Assembly (NCBI GenBank): GCA_022113835.1
Contig: JAILWY010000006.1
Coordinates: 10,462,501 to 10,526,500, forward strand
DNA length: 64,000 bases
From: Atopsyche davidsoni
Lineage: Eukaryota > Arthropoda > Insecta > Trichoptera > Hydrobiosidae
Reading direction: 5' to 3'
Every line of letters begins with the position of its first letter. The stretch's first letter is position 1. The translations under genes were made by a program, and so were the position numbers. Below the pieces are notes generated by a model. The model worked only from the letters and a program-made list of their open reading frames with translations. It was not told the origin of the DNA and did not search any database. Positions 1 to 12,900 of the stretch are shown here, piece after piece.

Positions 1-2800
1 CACATACTTGTGTTATATTATAAACGATAAAAATTAATTAAATGATTATTGTTTCGTGCTGTATTAAAAAAAAATACTTTTGGAATTTTTCCACGTTTAA
101 TTTTATCGGTGACCAGTTGCGTCAACCTATCAACAGTAGTGAGGATTTTTAAATAACTTATAAGCAAGTGAACAATTGCTAAATAGAGAGGTATCGGTCG
201 TCAGAGAGAGATGCGAAGATTGTCATGGGGTAATTTAAAAGTAATGCGAGCTCAATGTACCTGCTTTTGTTTTAAATCTCCATCTTTGCTATCTAGCCCT
301 TAGTTATTTTCTAATGTATTCACAAACTCTTGCAGAAAAATGTTTTTTTCCACATATAAATATATGTACGCTATCTATAAAGCCGCACAACCTGCGCGCA
401 GGATCAGGGGATACCCACACACCACATTACAAACTAAATAATCTTGAAATTAACAATAAATATCTCAAATAAAATTGGTGATTAATTAATAATTTTTATG
501 ATGGGAGATAATTAATTAAAAAAAAAAATAACCGCATCGCTCCGTTCGCGGTTGTTAATAATTGAAAGTGATGGGTGCAATATCTACCGCTAAGCTGTGA
601 AAAGGGAGACAGTGGACACGAGGACACGTCAGTGGGGGTGGTGAGGGTGGTGAGGGTGGTGGTGGTGGTGGTGGTGGTGGTGGAGGGGGTGGATGAGGAG
701 GAGGGCGGGGGCTCGCGGAGCCTCCGTCTCTCAGTTCATCTTCAGCGGCAGCGCGGCCAGTCCGCTCCACTCATCTCCACCGATCACAAAAAAAAACTAC
801 CAAACAAATATACCCCGTGACTGTGAATATCCATGCAATCTAAAACTAATCCAACATTGGCTTAACCTGGTATGCTTAAAAATTTCAATACATCTTTATA
901 TTTAATTGACCTGAATTAATTTGTATAATTTTTTTGATCTACTCGAACGCAACACCGTGATAATAATTCTAAATTATATAGATATTTTTATAATCGTGCA
1001 ACAAAGGATATTCTTGTGTCTATAGTTAAAGTTAAAATTAACTGTTTAACATAGTCTTCGCTTCACCATTTTTAACATAAAAAAAAGTTATCTTATACTC
1101 AAGTTTACATATTTTTTTAATTTTGTTTATTTTAACCAAATTTTTCATGTTATGTAGCGACATAATTTGTATAAATTCATAAAAATGTATTGTTTTGGGT
1201 GACTTTATGCCGATTTAATAATTATCTACTATAAACAGTGTTATTATGTTTTGATACCAATAATTTTAAAATGTGATTGTTTGCACACATGAATTTCATT
1301 TTAAACTTGAAGTTTAAACAGTTTATTTTTCTGCTACGTATTTTGAAGAGCCTTCCATACAAAAGATTGACTGGAAAAACTGAAGTGCTTTTTGTATATA
1401 GATTCACGTCAATGAAAACACACATGAGTCATCGGCTTAATCCTGTAATGGGAAACGAAGGAACAAAGATTTCACAATATTCGTAGCTCGTAGCAAACGT
1501 CGTAGCATTCTTGAACAAAACATATTATTACTCATAGTTTTATTACAATTGAAAATGTGCGTATTGATTATTTGGAAAACTTGTATATAACAATATATTG
1601 ACATTACAAATTTCCAGCCAAGTTTATGTATAATATATATCTTTGGTTGTGTTCGTTATACTTTCTTGCAAATGTAGAATTTTTAGAAATATGTTATGAA
1701 AATTATTTAAATCATTTTTCAGGTATATTTTTATATTTTATATAGTATTTTTATTGAAAAATATTATATCTAAAGAATCACAATGACATCATCAATTTAT
1801 AATTTAGCTCAATTATAAGTGTAATAATAATTCGTTACTGTAACAAATGGCTGGCTTTATTTATAACTTGCATAAATAATTAAATATAACTTAAAGCTCA
1901 TAGAAAAAAAATTGTAAAAATGTTAATTAATGCTGTTTTCTACTACTATCGCCATTTTTTATTCACTCTTACAGCATATGCAATTTATTTTGCAAAAAAT
2001 AATAGCAGTGCATATTTTGTTCATGGTTCGAGTTTCAGTGCTGAAAATACTGAAATTGTCGCCCACCGAGGAGATTCAGCGCCACAGGTTGTTTCCGGTG
2101 CTGCTCCGCTACAACCCAAGCCGTAGTAAAATAATCACCAGAAAACAAGCAGCGGTGCTAACGGATTTATATTAAAAATAATTATTCAATTTATGCAGCT
2201 TGTTTTCAGTCTGTAGTTACCTTCATTTTTATTTTAGTAAATGTTTTTTTTTGCGCTATTTTCAGGCTTCACGTCGCAGTCTTAAAATGTCGTAAAACTA
2301 AAATTGTCACTTAAATTAAAGTACAACTGGTATTACCATAATTTCAATAGCCAAATTCGTGTTTAGATTAAAAAAATATTTATTAAATATTTTATCCACG
2401 TGTCTTTATAAAAACGTCCCAGCGTTTCGGTCTCGGAAATGGAGACTCACTTCACTCGTAATACAGATTTAAACGCACTACAGCAAATAAAGCTGATCAC
2501 TTCTGATATTGTTCATTTCAATTACCTCTCAGACAAGATTACGTTTCCCAATATACCCAACAACAAAAAAATACTAGAGTGTTGAATTTGACTGATTTTC
2601 TCTGTTCATTTCAATCTCGAAAAGTTGCCTCAGCACAGTCGACAAGTCCACATCATTTAAATTATCAAATTAATACTTTGTGTAGTTTAAATGATAAAAT
2701 GTTGAGTTATTTGTGGTCACACATATTGACCAAAAAACACGACTCGGGCCCAGCAGTAAGGGTGGCCGGATCCTTCATTACGCTAAATACCCCTGGCAAT
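1..2800. other. AT-rich upstream region, no gene recognised
   Basis: I see no supportable coding exon here. Short open frames are scattered and low in complexity. The first 150 bases resemble the fold-back repeat found at 57897-58104 (a GGTGACCAGTTGCG-like core). The block at 590-780 is GC-richer and may be a distal promoter or non-coding first exon of the downstream gene, but nothing in the sequence proves it. Confidence 0.5.
604..705. repeat. GGT/GGTGAG microsatellite
   Basis: Imperfect GGTGAG units run into an uninterrupted (GGT)n tract at about 656-685, followed by purine-rich GGA/GGGC sequence. The proline-rich and valine-rich open frames over this stretch are artefacts of the repeat. 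Confidence 0.9.
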
Positions 2801-2814
2801 ACATAATTGAGCGC

Positions 2815-3080
2815 TCCAGGGGTGGCCAGCGCGGGTCGCAGCCGAGCCCGCGGCCATGGCGGCCATGGCGGCCAATCTTATCGATTTGTCTGTCGGCGGT
2901 TTGTTGTCGAATGGACGCGCTCGTCTGGGGGAGCTCGGGCACATTAACCCGCGCGTCCTCTTACTATCAAATGAAATATATATATTTATTTTATTTTATA
3001 TTTCAATCTCGATTGTGTGTTGGATGATTTGGCGCAGTGCGCGACTGTGTGCTTGCAGCGGTGCAGCAGCCGCAGCAGCC
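2815..3080 (+). promoter_or_regulatory. GC-rich 5' flank and 5' UTR of the TEH-like gene
   Basis: A GC-rich patch (2815-2960, with duplicated CATGGCGGC units) and a second one (3030-3080) directly precede the start codon at 3081. The context just before the start is GCAGCC-ATG-G, a good eukaryotic initiation context. No TATA box is clear and the transcription start cannot be placed. Confidence 0.4.
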
Positions 3081-6000
3081 ATGGGCAAGAGCAAGACGAA
3101 GCCGCGCGTGATCCCGGAGCAGGACGGCCGCATCATCGGCACCATCTGCGTGTGCCAGCTCACGCTGGTGCTCAGCGGCGTGGCTCTGGTGTACCTGTCC
3201 GTGGCCGTGTACGCCCCCAGCCACCGCGCCTTCCACTCCGGCTTCGACCCGGAGCCGGTCATGTGCGAGGTGAGCCTCGGCGCCCCCGCCCGCATGAACT
3301 GACCACCCCCTGTTTACCGAAAACCTACTTTGGACCTGAGTGATCCTCGGTTCAATTTTTTTTCAAATTATAAACTATGCAACTCCTCTGCCAAGGTTTC
3401 TGTGGTTCCCTTGCCAATTCAAAGCAAATGCAGATGAGCTCCGACCAGCCCATAGCCGAACATCCCCCCAACTTCTATCCTAGTTAGAAACATCCATCCA
3501 ATTGTTACTTTATAAATGCAAGGTATAAAATAAACTATATTACGAAGGAAAACTCATTGGGCAAAAACGTTCTATGTGATTTTCTTTTATACAATAAAGT
3601 AAATTTCAGAAACGTATTGCAAACTAGACACAGTCACTATTACTTTTGAATGCTTTCTTGTATTACTGCTTCATCTGTTATTGCTTCTTGTCTTTACCTT
3701 GCAACGAAATAGTATAGTTATCAAATCGACGCTCTCTGATTATCTAGTCAATATTGAAAATAATCGGCTTTTTTCACTTGTACCGATAATAACTATTCAA
3801 TCAATAGACGAGAAAAATACTTTTAAAACCAACACCTCCATGGTTGTGCGGCTCGGTGCTCTTGACAATTGAGGTGTTGTGCATCAATACCTAGATATTT
3901 ATTTACCAATAACTAGGTACAGCAGTTCCAAGCTTGCACATAACGATTTAAATTTTCGCTCAGTTGCAGCGGCAAGAATGCCAGCCGCAGGGGTGTGGGG
4001 TCGAGGGATCTGCTCGTCGTTTTGCGTTTGAATCAATTTCTTTAAAACATATTGTCCATTCACTTTTCTTTCAAAGAATACAAATAAGATCCGTTTTTGT
4101 GTTTTCATATAACCACTCATATCATTAAATAAAATCCATCAGAAAGAATGTTGTATTCGTAAGCTCTCGCTGTAATGGAGCCTCAGCTCATTTAAATATA
4201 TAAAAAAATGACGAGAAAAAATCCACGCAGACCAATAACGGAGGAAAAAATCCGTGACGCATTCTGAACTTGGCCTAAATAGACAAAAAATAAATAGATT
4301 CTCCCAGATATCGTTTTACAGGGTGACTAAGTCTTTTCCATACTTGTATGCGAAAAATATAATGTTCAATACACACATTACTCTTCTTTTGTCAGCTGTT
4401 TCTGATTATTTTTTTCGGAGCACAAATGAGATTCGAACCTACACCTCTACAATATTTACCTAGAAAAGAGGGTGCATCGGTTTGATTATTGCATATAACT
4501 ATTCAAAATTTCGCTCAATTACATATCCATTGTAGTGTGAGATCAAAAAAAAAAAAAAACAGAATATTTCGCGTAGATTTATCAATGAATCGATTGCATA
4601 GTAAATATTTTATTAATTTTTTTTTTTTTTCAATGATCACATGTTTTTTAATATTATCGATTGTACAAGTTTAATGGTATACTAATATTTATTTTATAAG
4701 TTAGTATACCCTGGAAAATACACATCGTTGTATTATCGATTGTTACATAAATATTATATTGACAGTCAAAATTATATTTGAAGCAATCAGGATGCCGGAG
4801 CTTGGCTGAGGCATCGCTAGGATTTCAGAAATGTACATTCATTGAAGGTTCCCCATAGTTTCCTGAAACCAATCGTACTGCAGACGAGGCGGGGCAGGGT
4901 GGCTCGAGAAGCCTCCTGTGCTCTTTATTTCGAGAGAACGCACAGAAGATTTGCAAGGCTTCTTTAATTACGTTAATATGAATTCTACTCTCAATCATTT
5001 ATACGCGTATTGCGAATGAATCTCAATTATTATTTTATTTTTATGTTCTTCGGAGACTGAATACCGTTTTGGTTTAAAACCGCCTTTAGATTTACAAATT
5101 ATGTAAAATTTCAATGATTTTCCTCGAGGGCTATTACATACTTTGTAATACATAAAAACGCGTCAGGCACTGCGTAATAAATCTGAGTAGCCCCTATAGC
5201 ACTACGACTATTTACTCAGAACAATTCCAGTTCATTAGAGTTTGCATAGTTAATTGCAGTTTGCTGTATATTAAATGGGTCCTCTTATACAATAAACAGC
5301 CCCGCCGACGTGGCGCCCCGTTACTTTACGACACCCCATGGGGGTGCGAGGCGCGGGGGTGCGCAAAACCAGTCTTCAAACTGCCCTGCATTATTGCCAC
5401 ACATTCCTAAATTTACACTATACACTGTATTAACAACTATACTAATCTCATTTAATCAATTTCGCATTTTATTAAATGTAATATTTAACCAAAAAACGTA
5501 TATAAAGTGAAAGTTTGTAGTTTGCTGTTGACAAGAGTGACACGGTGGGCGCTATAGTAAAAAAATAATTTGGCCACCTGTTAAATGATAAATATTTTGT
5601 TCGCCGCCCCAAGCAACAAGTGACGCGCCACGAGACTCAACCGACGGCGCCGTGCCAAGTATAAGCCTACACTGAAAAACACCCCTAAATACAAAAAAAA
5701 AACACGGTGCCTACCAAAACGTCATTTCAGAAGTATCACTTTTGAACCACGGAAATAAAATTCATTCCGGAATTGAAACGTTGAGATTAAAATGTCTAAA
5801 TATGCTTGCGGCGTGAATTTATCGGTATTTTTTTTATAGAAAGTATGCAATTTATCGAAAACCGTCAAAAACTCCATTTGATTTTTTAAATTGATACAGC
5901 ATCTTTAATCGCATCTTTAACTAAGGGTTTTTTTATAAACACTCTAAAATATATCACTTAGCATAACTTCACACGTAGGATATGATTGTTAAAAATTCTC

Positions 6001-9000
6001 GCTAAATAAAAGTGGCAAGTTAGCATAACTGGATAAATGCACCGGCCGTGTGAGCTTGGAGATGTGGGTTCGAATACCACACAAGTCACGATGATACTTT
6101 TCTGAAAGTTTTTTCAAATCAATTCAATGTGTGAAAAAATGTACTTAATCATATTAAAACAAAAAAAACTTGTGTAGGTAAAAATTACGCACGAACCGTA
6201 ATATTCTGTCTTCACAAAAATTATAAATATTTACATAGCATAACTGTTTAGATTTTTCATTGTAAAATGCAGCAGCTTCTTTAACTGTTTCTTTTGATTC
6301 ATCGACCCTGCCACTGTCGAGAGAAGCGCTTGCTCCTGCATTTTGGAGACCGAGCCGTTAAAGGCCCAAGTCCCATACTCAAGTTCTTTTGATCATTTTC
6401 TGGTCCGATTTGCGAAAAATCGACTGCACCAACCAAAAAAATATAAATGCAAAAAGTTAGATACATTCCTTCTTCCGAACAAAATATTTTTTTATTTCTT
6501 GTAAATTTACTTTTAATATGATAAATATGTGTTTTTCCGATTGAAGTGTAGAAATATGGAGATTCGTCATGAATCATTTTATCCAATTTTTCAACATCTT
6601 CAAGATTTTATTTTACCCTGAAAGTGGACGTTAATTAAATAAAAAAAAATAGATAATATAATTTATAGTTTTTTCAATACTCTTTAAAAAAATCAACTTT
6701 CGAAATAGAAAAATAAAGTGAGAATTAAATTAATTAAATGACACGATTTCGCCAGGTAAAACGGTCCTTTTTTTGTGGCAGACGGGGGATGGACACCGAG
6801 CAAGGTTAGGTAGCAAGACCCTTAAATCGAGGGGTTCATGGGAGGTCTATGGCGTCAGCTGAACAGACGCATACAACGGCGTGTACAGTGTGCTGGGGGA
6901 GGAGGCTCCGCGGCGCCGGGCGGGCGCGTCACCAGTCTGAGTGACGGAGGTGTAGCCACCCTGGGAGGGGGAGGGGAGACGCCTGAAAGCAGATCTGTTT
7001 CAGCATCAGCACTAACGGCGACCCAGGCTGGAGTAACATCAAATATCTTATGACATTCAAACAACCCTTGTGTGCTAAACGCATTCTTAAAACACACTGA
7101 AACAGTCAGCGCCTACAGTTATATTAATAAAGCGTACTAACATGCCAAGTCTTTCTCATTACTTCCGTCACTTCGCCGAAGCGTTAATACCGGATTTTTA
7201 CGATAAAACATAAATGTTATTAAAGTATATCCAAATACATTATCAAAATGTATCGTCGGATACCTCTGTTCGGAATGTTCAGCGGATTTCAGCGAGCCTT
7301 TATGGGGCTCTGTTGATAATAACCGCCATGCGCTTGTCCCCTGAAGCGGGCCTCCCCTAGTGGACTTAATTCCTCCCCTACTGGCCGCCCCTATTGTGCG
7401 CCGAGCCGCAAGGACGTATGATCTCACATAGTTTTTAAGCCTTGAGTGTGGATTTTTTTCTCTCGTATTTTCATAAAGCCTTATAGAACACTCCTGTCGC
7501 ACAGAATAGGGAATTCAATTGCACGTTCTGACGACCGTTACGAATGCGTTAATCCGCGTTAGGTTTTGATTATAACCAGGAATAAAAAATATATATATAA
7601 TAATGAATTCTCAATCATATATTCATTGGACGTAATGAATACTGGGAAATCACATGAGACCTATGATACTTTTAACATAATATTATGCTAAACTAAAATA
7701 TGTTTTTTTCTTTTTTGCTTGCAAGCATGCAAGCTACTAAAACACAAAGCTTTTAATGTGTATAAATTAAACAAGAAAATACTCCACGTCTGTAATCCAT
7801 AACCGACCTCGTTTCGAGTTCACATCTTCCGTTGATCGATCTCTTGAACCATACCCTGTCCACTTTAGTGTCACTCTCCGTTGACGAGTCGATGGGAAAA
7901 TGTCGCTAAGTGAAATCTACCCCAGATAAAGATGTTTGTTCTCAGTAAAAGCCCTGAGATACCATGAATGTTTGCCTTCATCTAGGAGAATAAACACGTT
8001 GATGAAAGCCATACGTCGAATTATAGATGGAACCGATATTTGTAACTGTATGCTAGTGACTAAATTACTAAAGAATTCCTACAATCCAATTTATTTTAGT
8101 AATGAAATTAAAAAAACTAACATATATAATAAATTGCAAAGCTATGCCAAAACTATTGTGTTGCTGTATTGAATTTATATATTAAAATAAACAGGAGCTA
8201 TGAATATACATAATTTTTTTCTATGAATGCGTAGTTTTTAAACGAAAACACAAACATTAACAGCGTGTATAATACTGAGTTTCCAATTCATTTGTAATAC
8301 GGCCTGGCGCGCACCAAATTGGCACAATTTTTTTATGTCGATGGCGAAATGTTCTTTTTTATTGCATGCAAACCATACTCGTAGAAAATTCATTCATAAC
8401 ATAAAACACAGCTGAAAATAGTAATTATCGGTAAAAGGATAATCCATTCATTGTTTGAAATACTTGAGTTCGTTATAAAAAAAGGTAATATATTAGAATA
8501 AGGCACTAGGTGAAGTTGGCTCGGGGGCAGAAGCCACAGGATGTCCCAGAGGCCTCATTCAATATTCACACTTGTTACACTGACACCATACAAAAAGCTA
8601 CACAAGTATTCCCTGATTAAATAATGTAATATTCGTAAACAACAATGGTGTATTTATCAAACACTCTATGGTGTATTAGTGCTTGGTGTAATCGATACAA
8701 TTCGAATAATTCATCCTTCCGTATGCGTATCATAAATTTTAACTGCCTCAATATCTGGCTGAAATCTGGCCTATTGTGAGATTAACAGGCCGGTGCATTG
8801 AGATGAGTGAGATCCCGAAATCCCTAAAAATACACTTCATAGACTTTCCAATTATACCCTGTAAACCACGCAGACATTTCTTGTGATGGCGTTCGGAAGA
8901 TGGAAGCATTAATAAGACCTTATATGATGATCCCATGGGATATTTAATTTCCAGGGGTTAGGTTGTATCAAGAATACTGGTATCAAATAGTGTTTTTCGT

Positions 9001-9891
9001 AATATTTTATTATTGATGAATTGTTAAGAAATCAATGATTCAAATTACTTACATTCAACATAATCGATAACTTCGTGTAATTAATTCGAGCAATACTTCT
9101 CATGATTAGACGTGGAAAATTTATTAATGAACACAACATACAAAAAAATATATAATCGAACCAAAAATCATTTTGCATAATGGACATCTTAAATATAAAT
9201 TAGTTCAATTTTTCCAATTAGTACTGAAATCTTTGATTTTCCTAATTTCTCATTGCTGAATTGATCAAATTATGGAAATATTTTATTGAAATGAATGACC
9301 GTTGAGATCCAACCCCTGACTTTTTTATAGATTGCTATAGTCACTAAGACGCGATAACCAAGAGGTTTAAGTTCTTATCCCACATGTGACCTGTTTAAAG
9401 TATTGATACTGCGTGTTTCCGTGTTTTGTGCAAATTAATTATTAAATTATTAAAACAACAACGGATTAAGTTAATATAAGAAAACATGATCTGTTTTGTT
9501 TTTAAAAGCATTAACTTCTTCGTTTGGAATTTGTTAAATTGATTTATACAGAAAAATATATTTTTTAATGTTTTATAAAGTTGCAACAATATTTGTAAGG
9601 AGAGAAAATTTATTTGAACAAACATATAAAGTTTTTGTCATTTTTATGCACCAGTGAGTAATGTATTATTTTCCGGGTAATTTATTGTGTAAAAAAGATA
9701 AAACTATCAAGCGAATCCGAAAGTTGTGGAATTCCGATATTAAATTCACGCTCATAAAGCGTCTCTCTGGGAAGTATTTTATATCTCCGACGCAATATTA
9801 TCTCTGTCTAAGTAATATTAAAGACCTTAAGGGTTCATAGCTCTCGCGGCTTAAGCACCCCAACAATGTTGTTGGTACCTCAATGGTGAGT

Positions 9892-9978
<87 letters not shown>

Positions 9979-12900
9979 GATATACCGAATAAAACATTAT
10001 TTATTTATTTATTACCAAACAAACGCTCTTAGGGCTTTAAATTTGATATAATACAATTTTTATAAAAAGCGAGTTTTTTCAACTGATCATAAGAGTCAGG
10101 AATATCATTCCAGGCGTTGAAGATGACCATGTATTCCTTCTCCAGGTCTTTCAAAGCAGACCACTCGTGTTGTGAACTAAGCTCACATTTGTTCTTCTCC
10201 AACATTTCGAAGTCAACACTAAGACGGTCAAATTTAGATCTGGATCTTATCGTATCTTTATCGTAGCATTAAGAGGGTATCTAACGAATGCTAAGGCTAC
10301 TTCACTGTTTTCAAATTCCTTAAACCTGCTGAGAAATGCTTCCCTCATATTTAAAATGGCTGTTTTGACGCGACGGTTATCATCGTCGCGTCTTGCGCAA
10401 TTAAAACAATACCCGGGGATATTTGTGCCAGAGCCGCACTTGAGGGGTCAAAGAGCCGCGTGCGGCTCCGGAGCCGCACTTTGCCGACCGCTGGTATAGG
10501 GCCTCGTTAAAAATTGCTTCGGAATAAAGGTTATACATTTATTGATAATGATTAAGTACATTTTTTCAAATATTGAAAATTGATTTAAAAAACTCTCAGA
10601 AAAATATAATCGTGATTTGTGTGGGATTTGAACCCACATCCCCAAGCTTACATGGCCCTGATTCGTTGGTATAATTGTTAATGCACCGGCATTAGGCTTC
10701 AGTTCTTGTGTTAATTGAATTTTGTAAGCATGGAGACACAGATCTTTAGTTAGTATACGCTGTAGAGAGCTTATTTGCAATTCTTGTCCACGACGCCGAA
10801 TTGAGGTTGCTGGATTGTCACCGACACTCTTACGCACTGCTTCGATATTGACATTTGAACCGCTTGTTTTTGGACGACCAGTGTGTTAAGCGTCTCCCTG
10901 AACTTTTCAATTAATCTCTTCCCAGTTGACGAAGTTAAAACACTATTCCGACCATATTTTGTATGAAATTTTCGAACTGCGACTGCCAAGCTTTCATTAT
11001 ATTTGAAATATCTACTATAATAATATCCATTGTGTGTGTGTGTATGTTTCATTTTTTGGTTTTCTATAGAATATCTTAAAAGATACGACGCTGATTTTTT
11101 GCATGTAAGCTTAGTAAATTTTTCCGCAGCTGTGTGCCGATAGGATAATATTTTTATTCATAAACTATAAAATATGCTTTAGCGAGTTTCAATATAGGAT
11201 TTTGTTGTTCACCGCGAGAATTTCAAATTTAGAACTTTTACAAAAAAAAACAAATTTTGATGCTTCGTAGAAATGTTCAGTTTATGTCAGCTTGACACAA
11301 GTACCAATTTTATTTTTTTATCGAAATTGCGTTAGAAATTATTAATCACATCATTAATAACTCAAAATGCCTCCGAAAACGTCATTCTGTGACGGGCAAC
11401 ATTTCTAGTTGCTAAATAATGAAGACACGCTATTCTATCGTGTAACGCTAAATTTTTACTAACCCTAAACTGTCAGCTGGTGTTCCCAAAGCATTACTGC
11501 AAAAATGGCGACAAATTCAAAGCTCGCGTTACCCCTTGGACACCCTGTATATATTTAGATTGAAATTGGTGATGTGTGAATGAGGCTGGTTGGATGGTTG
11601 GATGGTTGGTTGCAGACGGTGAACACGACGATGGCGGGGAACTGCGCGTGGGCCTCGTGCGGCGAGTGGTGCCTCACGCGCACGTCGGGCTTCTGCCCGC
11701 AGATGCACGTCACCGTGCGCCGCAACGGCTCGCGCCTCACCCTCCACGACTGCTCCCTGCAGCAGCAAGTCAACTGCCCCGCCGTGAGTCTCCCTCCCAT
11801 CTAATTACTAATGCTTCTACGTACAATATAAATAAAAGCAAACCGACTTTTACTAATTTAGTCTCTCTCCAATCAGATCTAAATGCTAGAGCTTTGTGAG
11901 TGGTGTCCAAAGAGAGCATCGGGTATTTGTTAGTTCTTATATGATTAGGCACATTAGTTCATATATAGAAGATGATTTAAAGAAACTCTCCTGGCTTATA
12001 TGGCCGGTGTACGAACCTTTGTACTAACGAATCAATTCCATTTATCGAGAATTTTTGACAATCATACTCTACATATGAACCAATGTGCCCAGGCCAACCA
12101 ATATTTAGTGATTTGCAAGCACTGGACTTTATGAACAAAGTAACAAGTGAAGCGATTTTAGACCCATCTGGACATTATTTTTAAAATCTATTGATTTAGC
12201 CAAGACACGACATGTAGTGATTCGTTAGTACAAAGGTTCGTACACCGGCCTCGTAAGCCAGGGGATGTGGGTTCAAATCCCACACAAATTACGATGATAT
12301 TTTTCTGAGAGTTTCTTTAAATCATCTTCTATATATGAACTAATGTGCCTAATCATATTAGTAAATATAATAAGCCCGTAATGGGTAATAAATACGCATC
12401 TGATTGACTAATCCATAACATAGATATATTTGTTAGTTCAGTAAAACAAAAACTACTAGTAATCTCGTATTTGTTTTATTGTTAATTATAAGAATACAAA
12501 ATGGAAAATAATTTCAAAATGATGATGTTATCCAAATGGTGACCGTTACGCTGCTGGCACTCTTCTAATCTGGAACGAAGATTGCTGATAGCTGATAGCC
12601 CTCGATACTGCTGCCATTTCTGACCTGATGTTTCAATTCCATTAGGTTCGTCGGATTATTCTCATAAACCCTACTTTTAAGGTATCCCCATACGAAATAG
12701 TCAAGAGGGCTAAGGTCGGGGCTTATTTATGATGTTACCTCTTCGTGAAATAACCTTATTAGGGAATAATTCGTGAACAGCTTCAATTGATTGATTTGAT
12801 GTATGGCAAGTGGCCCCGTCTTGTTGGAACTACGTTCTTGAGTTGAAACCTTGAAACCCCTGCAACTCCAGGCCCAAATATTTTCGTAGCATATACGGTC

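Larger units (their letters stand above)
3270..11615 (+). other. Intron 1 of the TEH-like gene (8.3 kb)
   Basis: Donor GAG|GTGAGC and acceptor TTGCAG|ACG are clear and in phase 0. The intron holds repeats listed separately, a (TA)n tract, and one GC-rich non-repetitive block at 6775-7060 that could be regulatory. No additional coding exon is supportable. Confidence 0.7.

Noticed and set aside
555..905. Proline-rich and valine-rich open frames
   Set aside because: They are translations of the GGT microsatellite in different frames, without splice or start evidence.
6015..6095. Functional tRNA gene
   Set aside because: A and B boxes are present but the acceptor stem does not pair and the same core recurs in many dispersed repeats.
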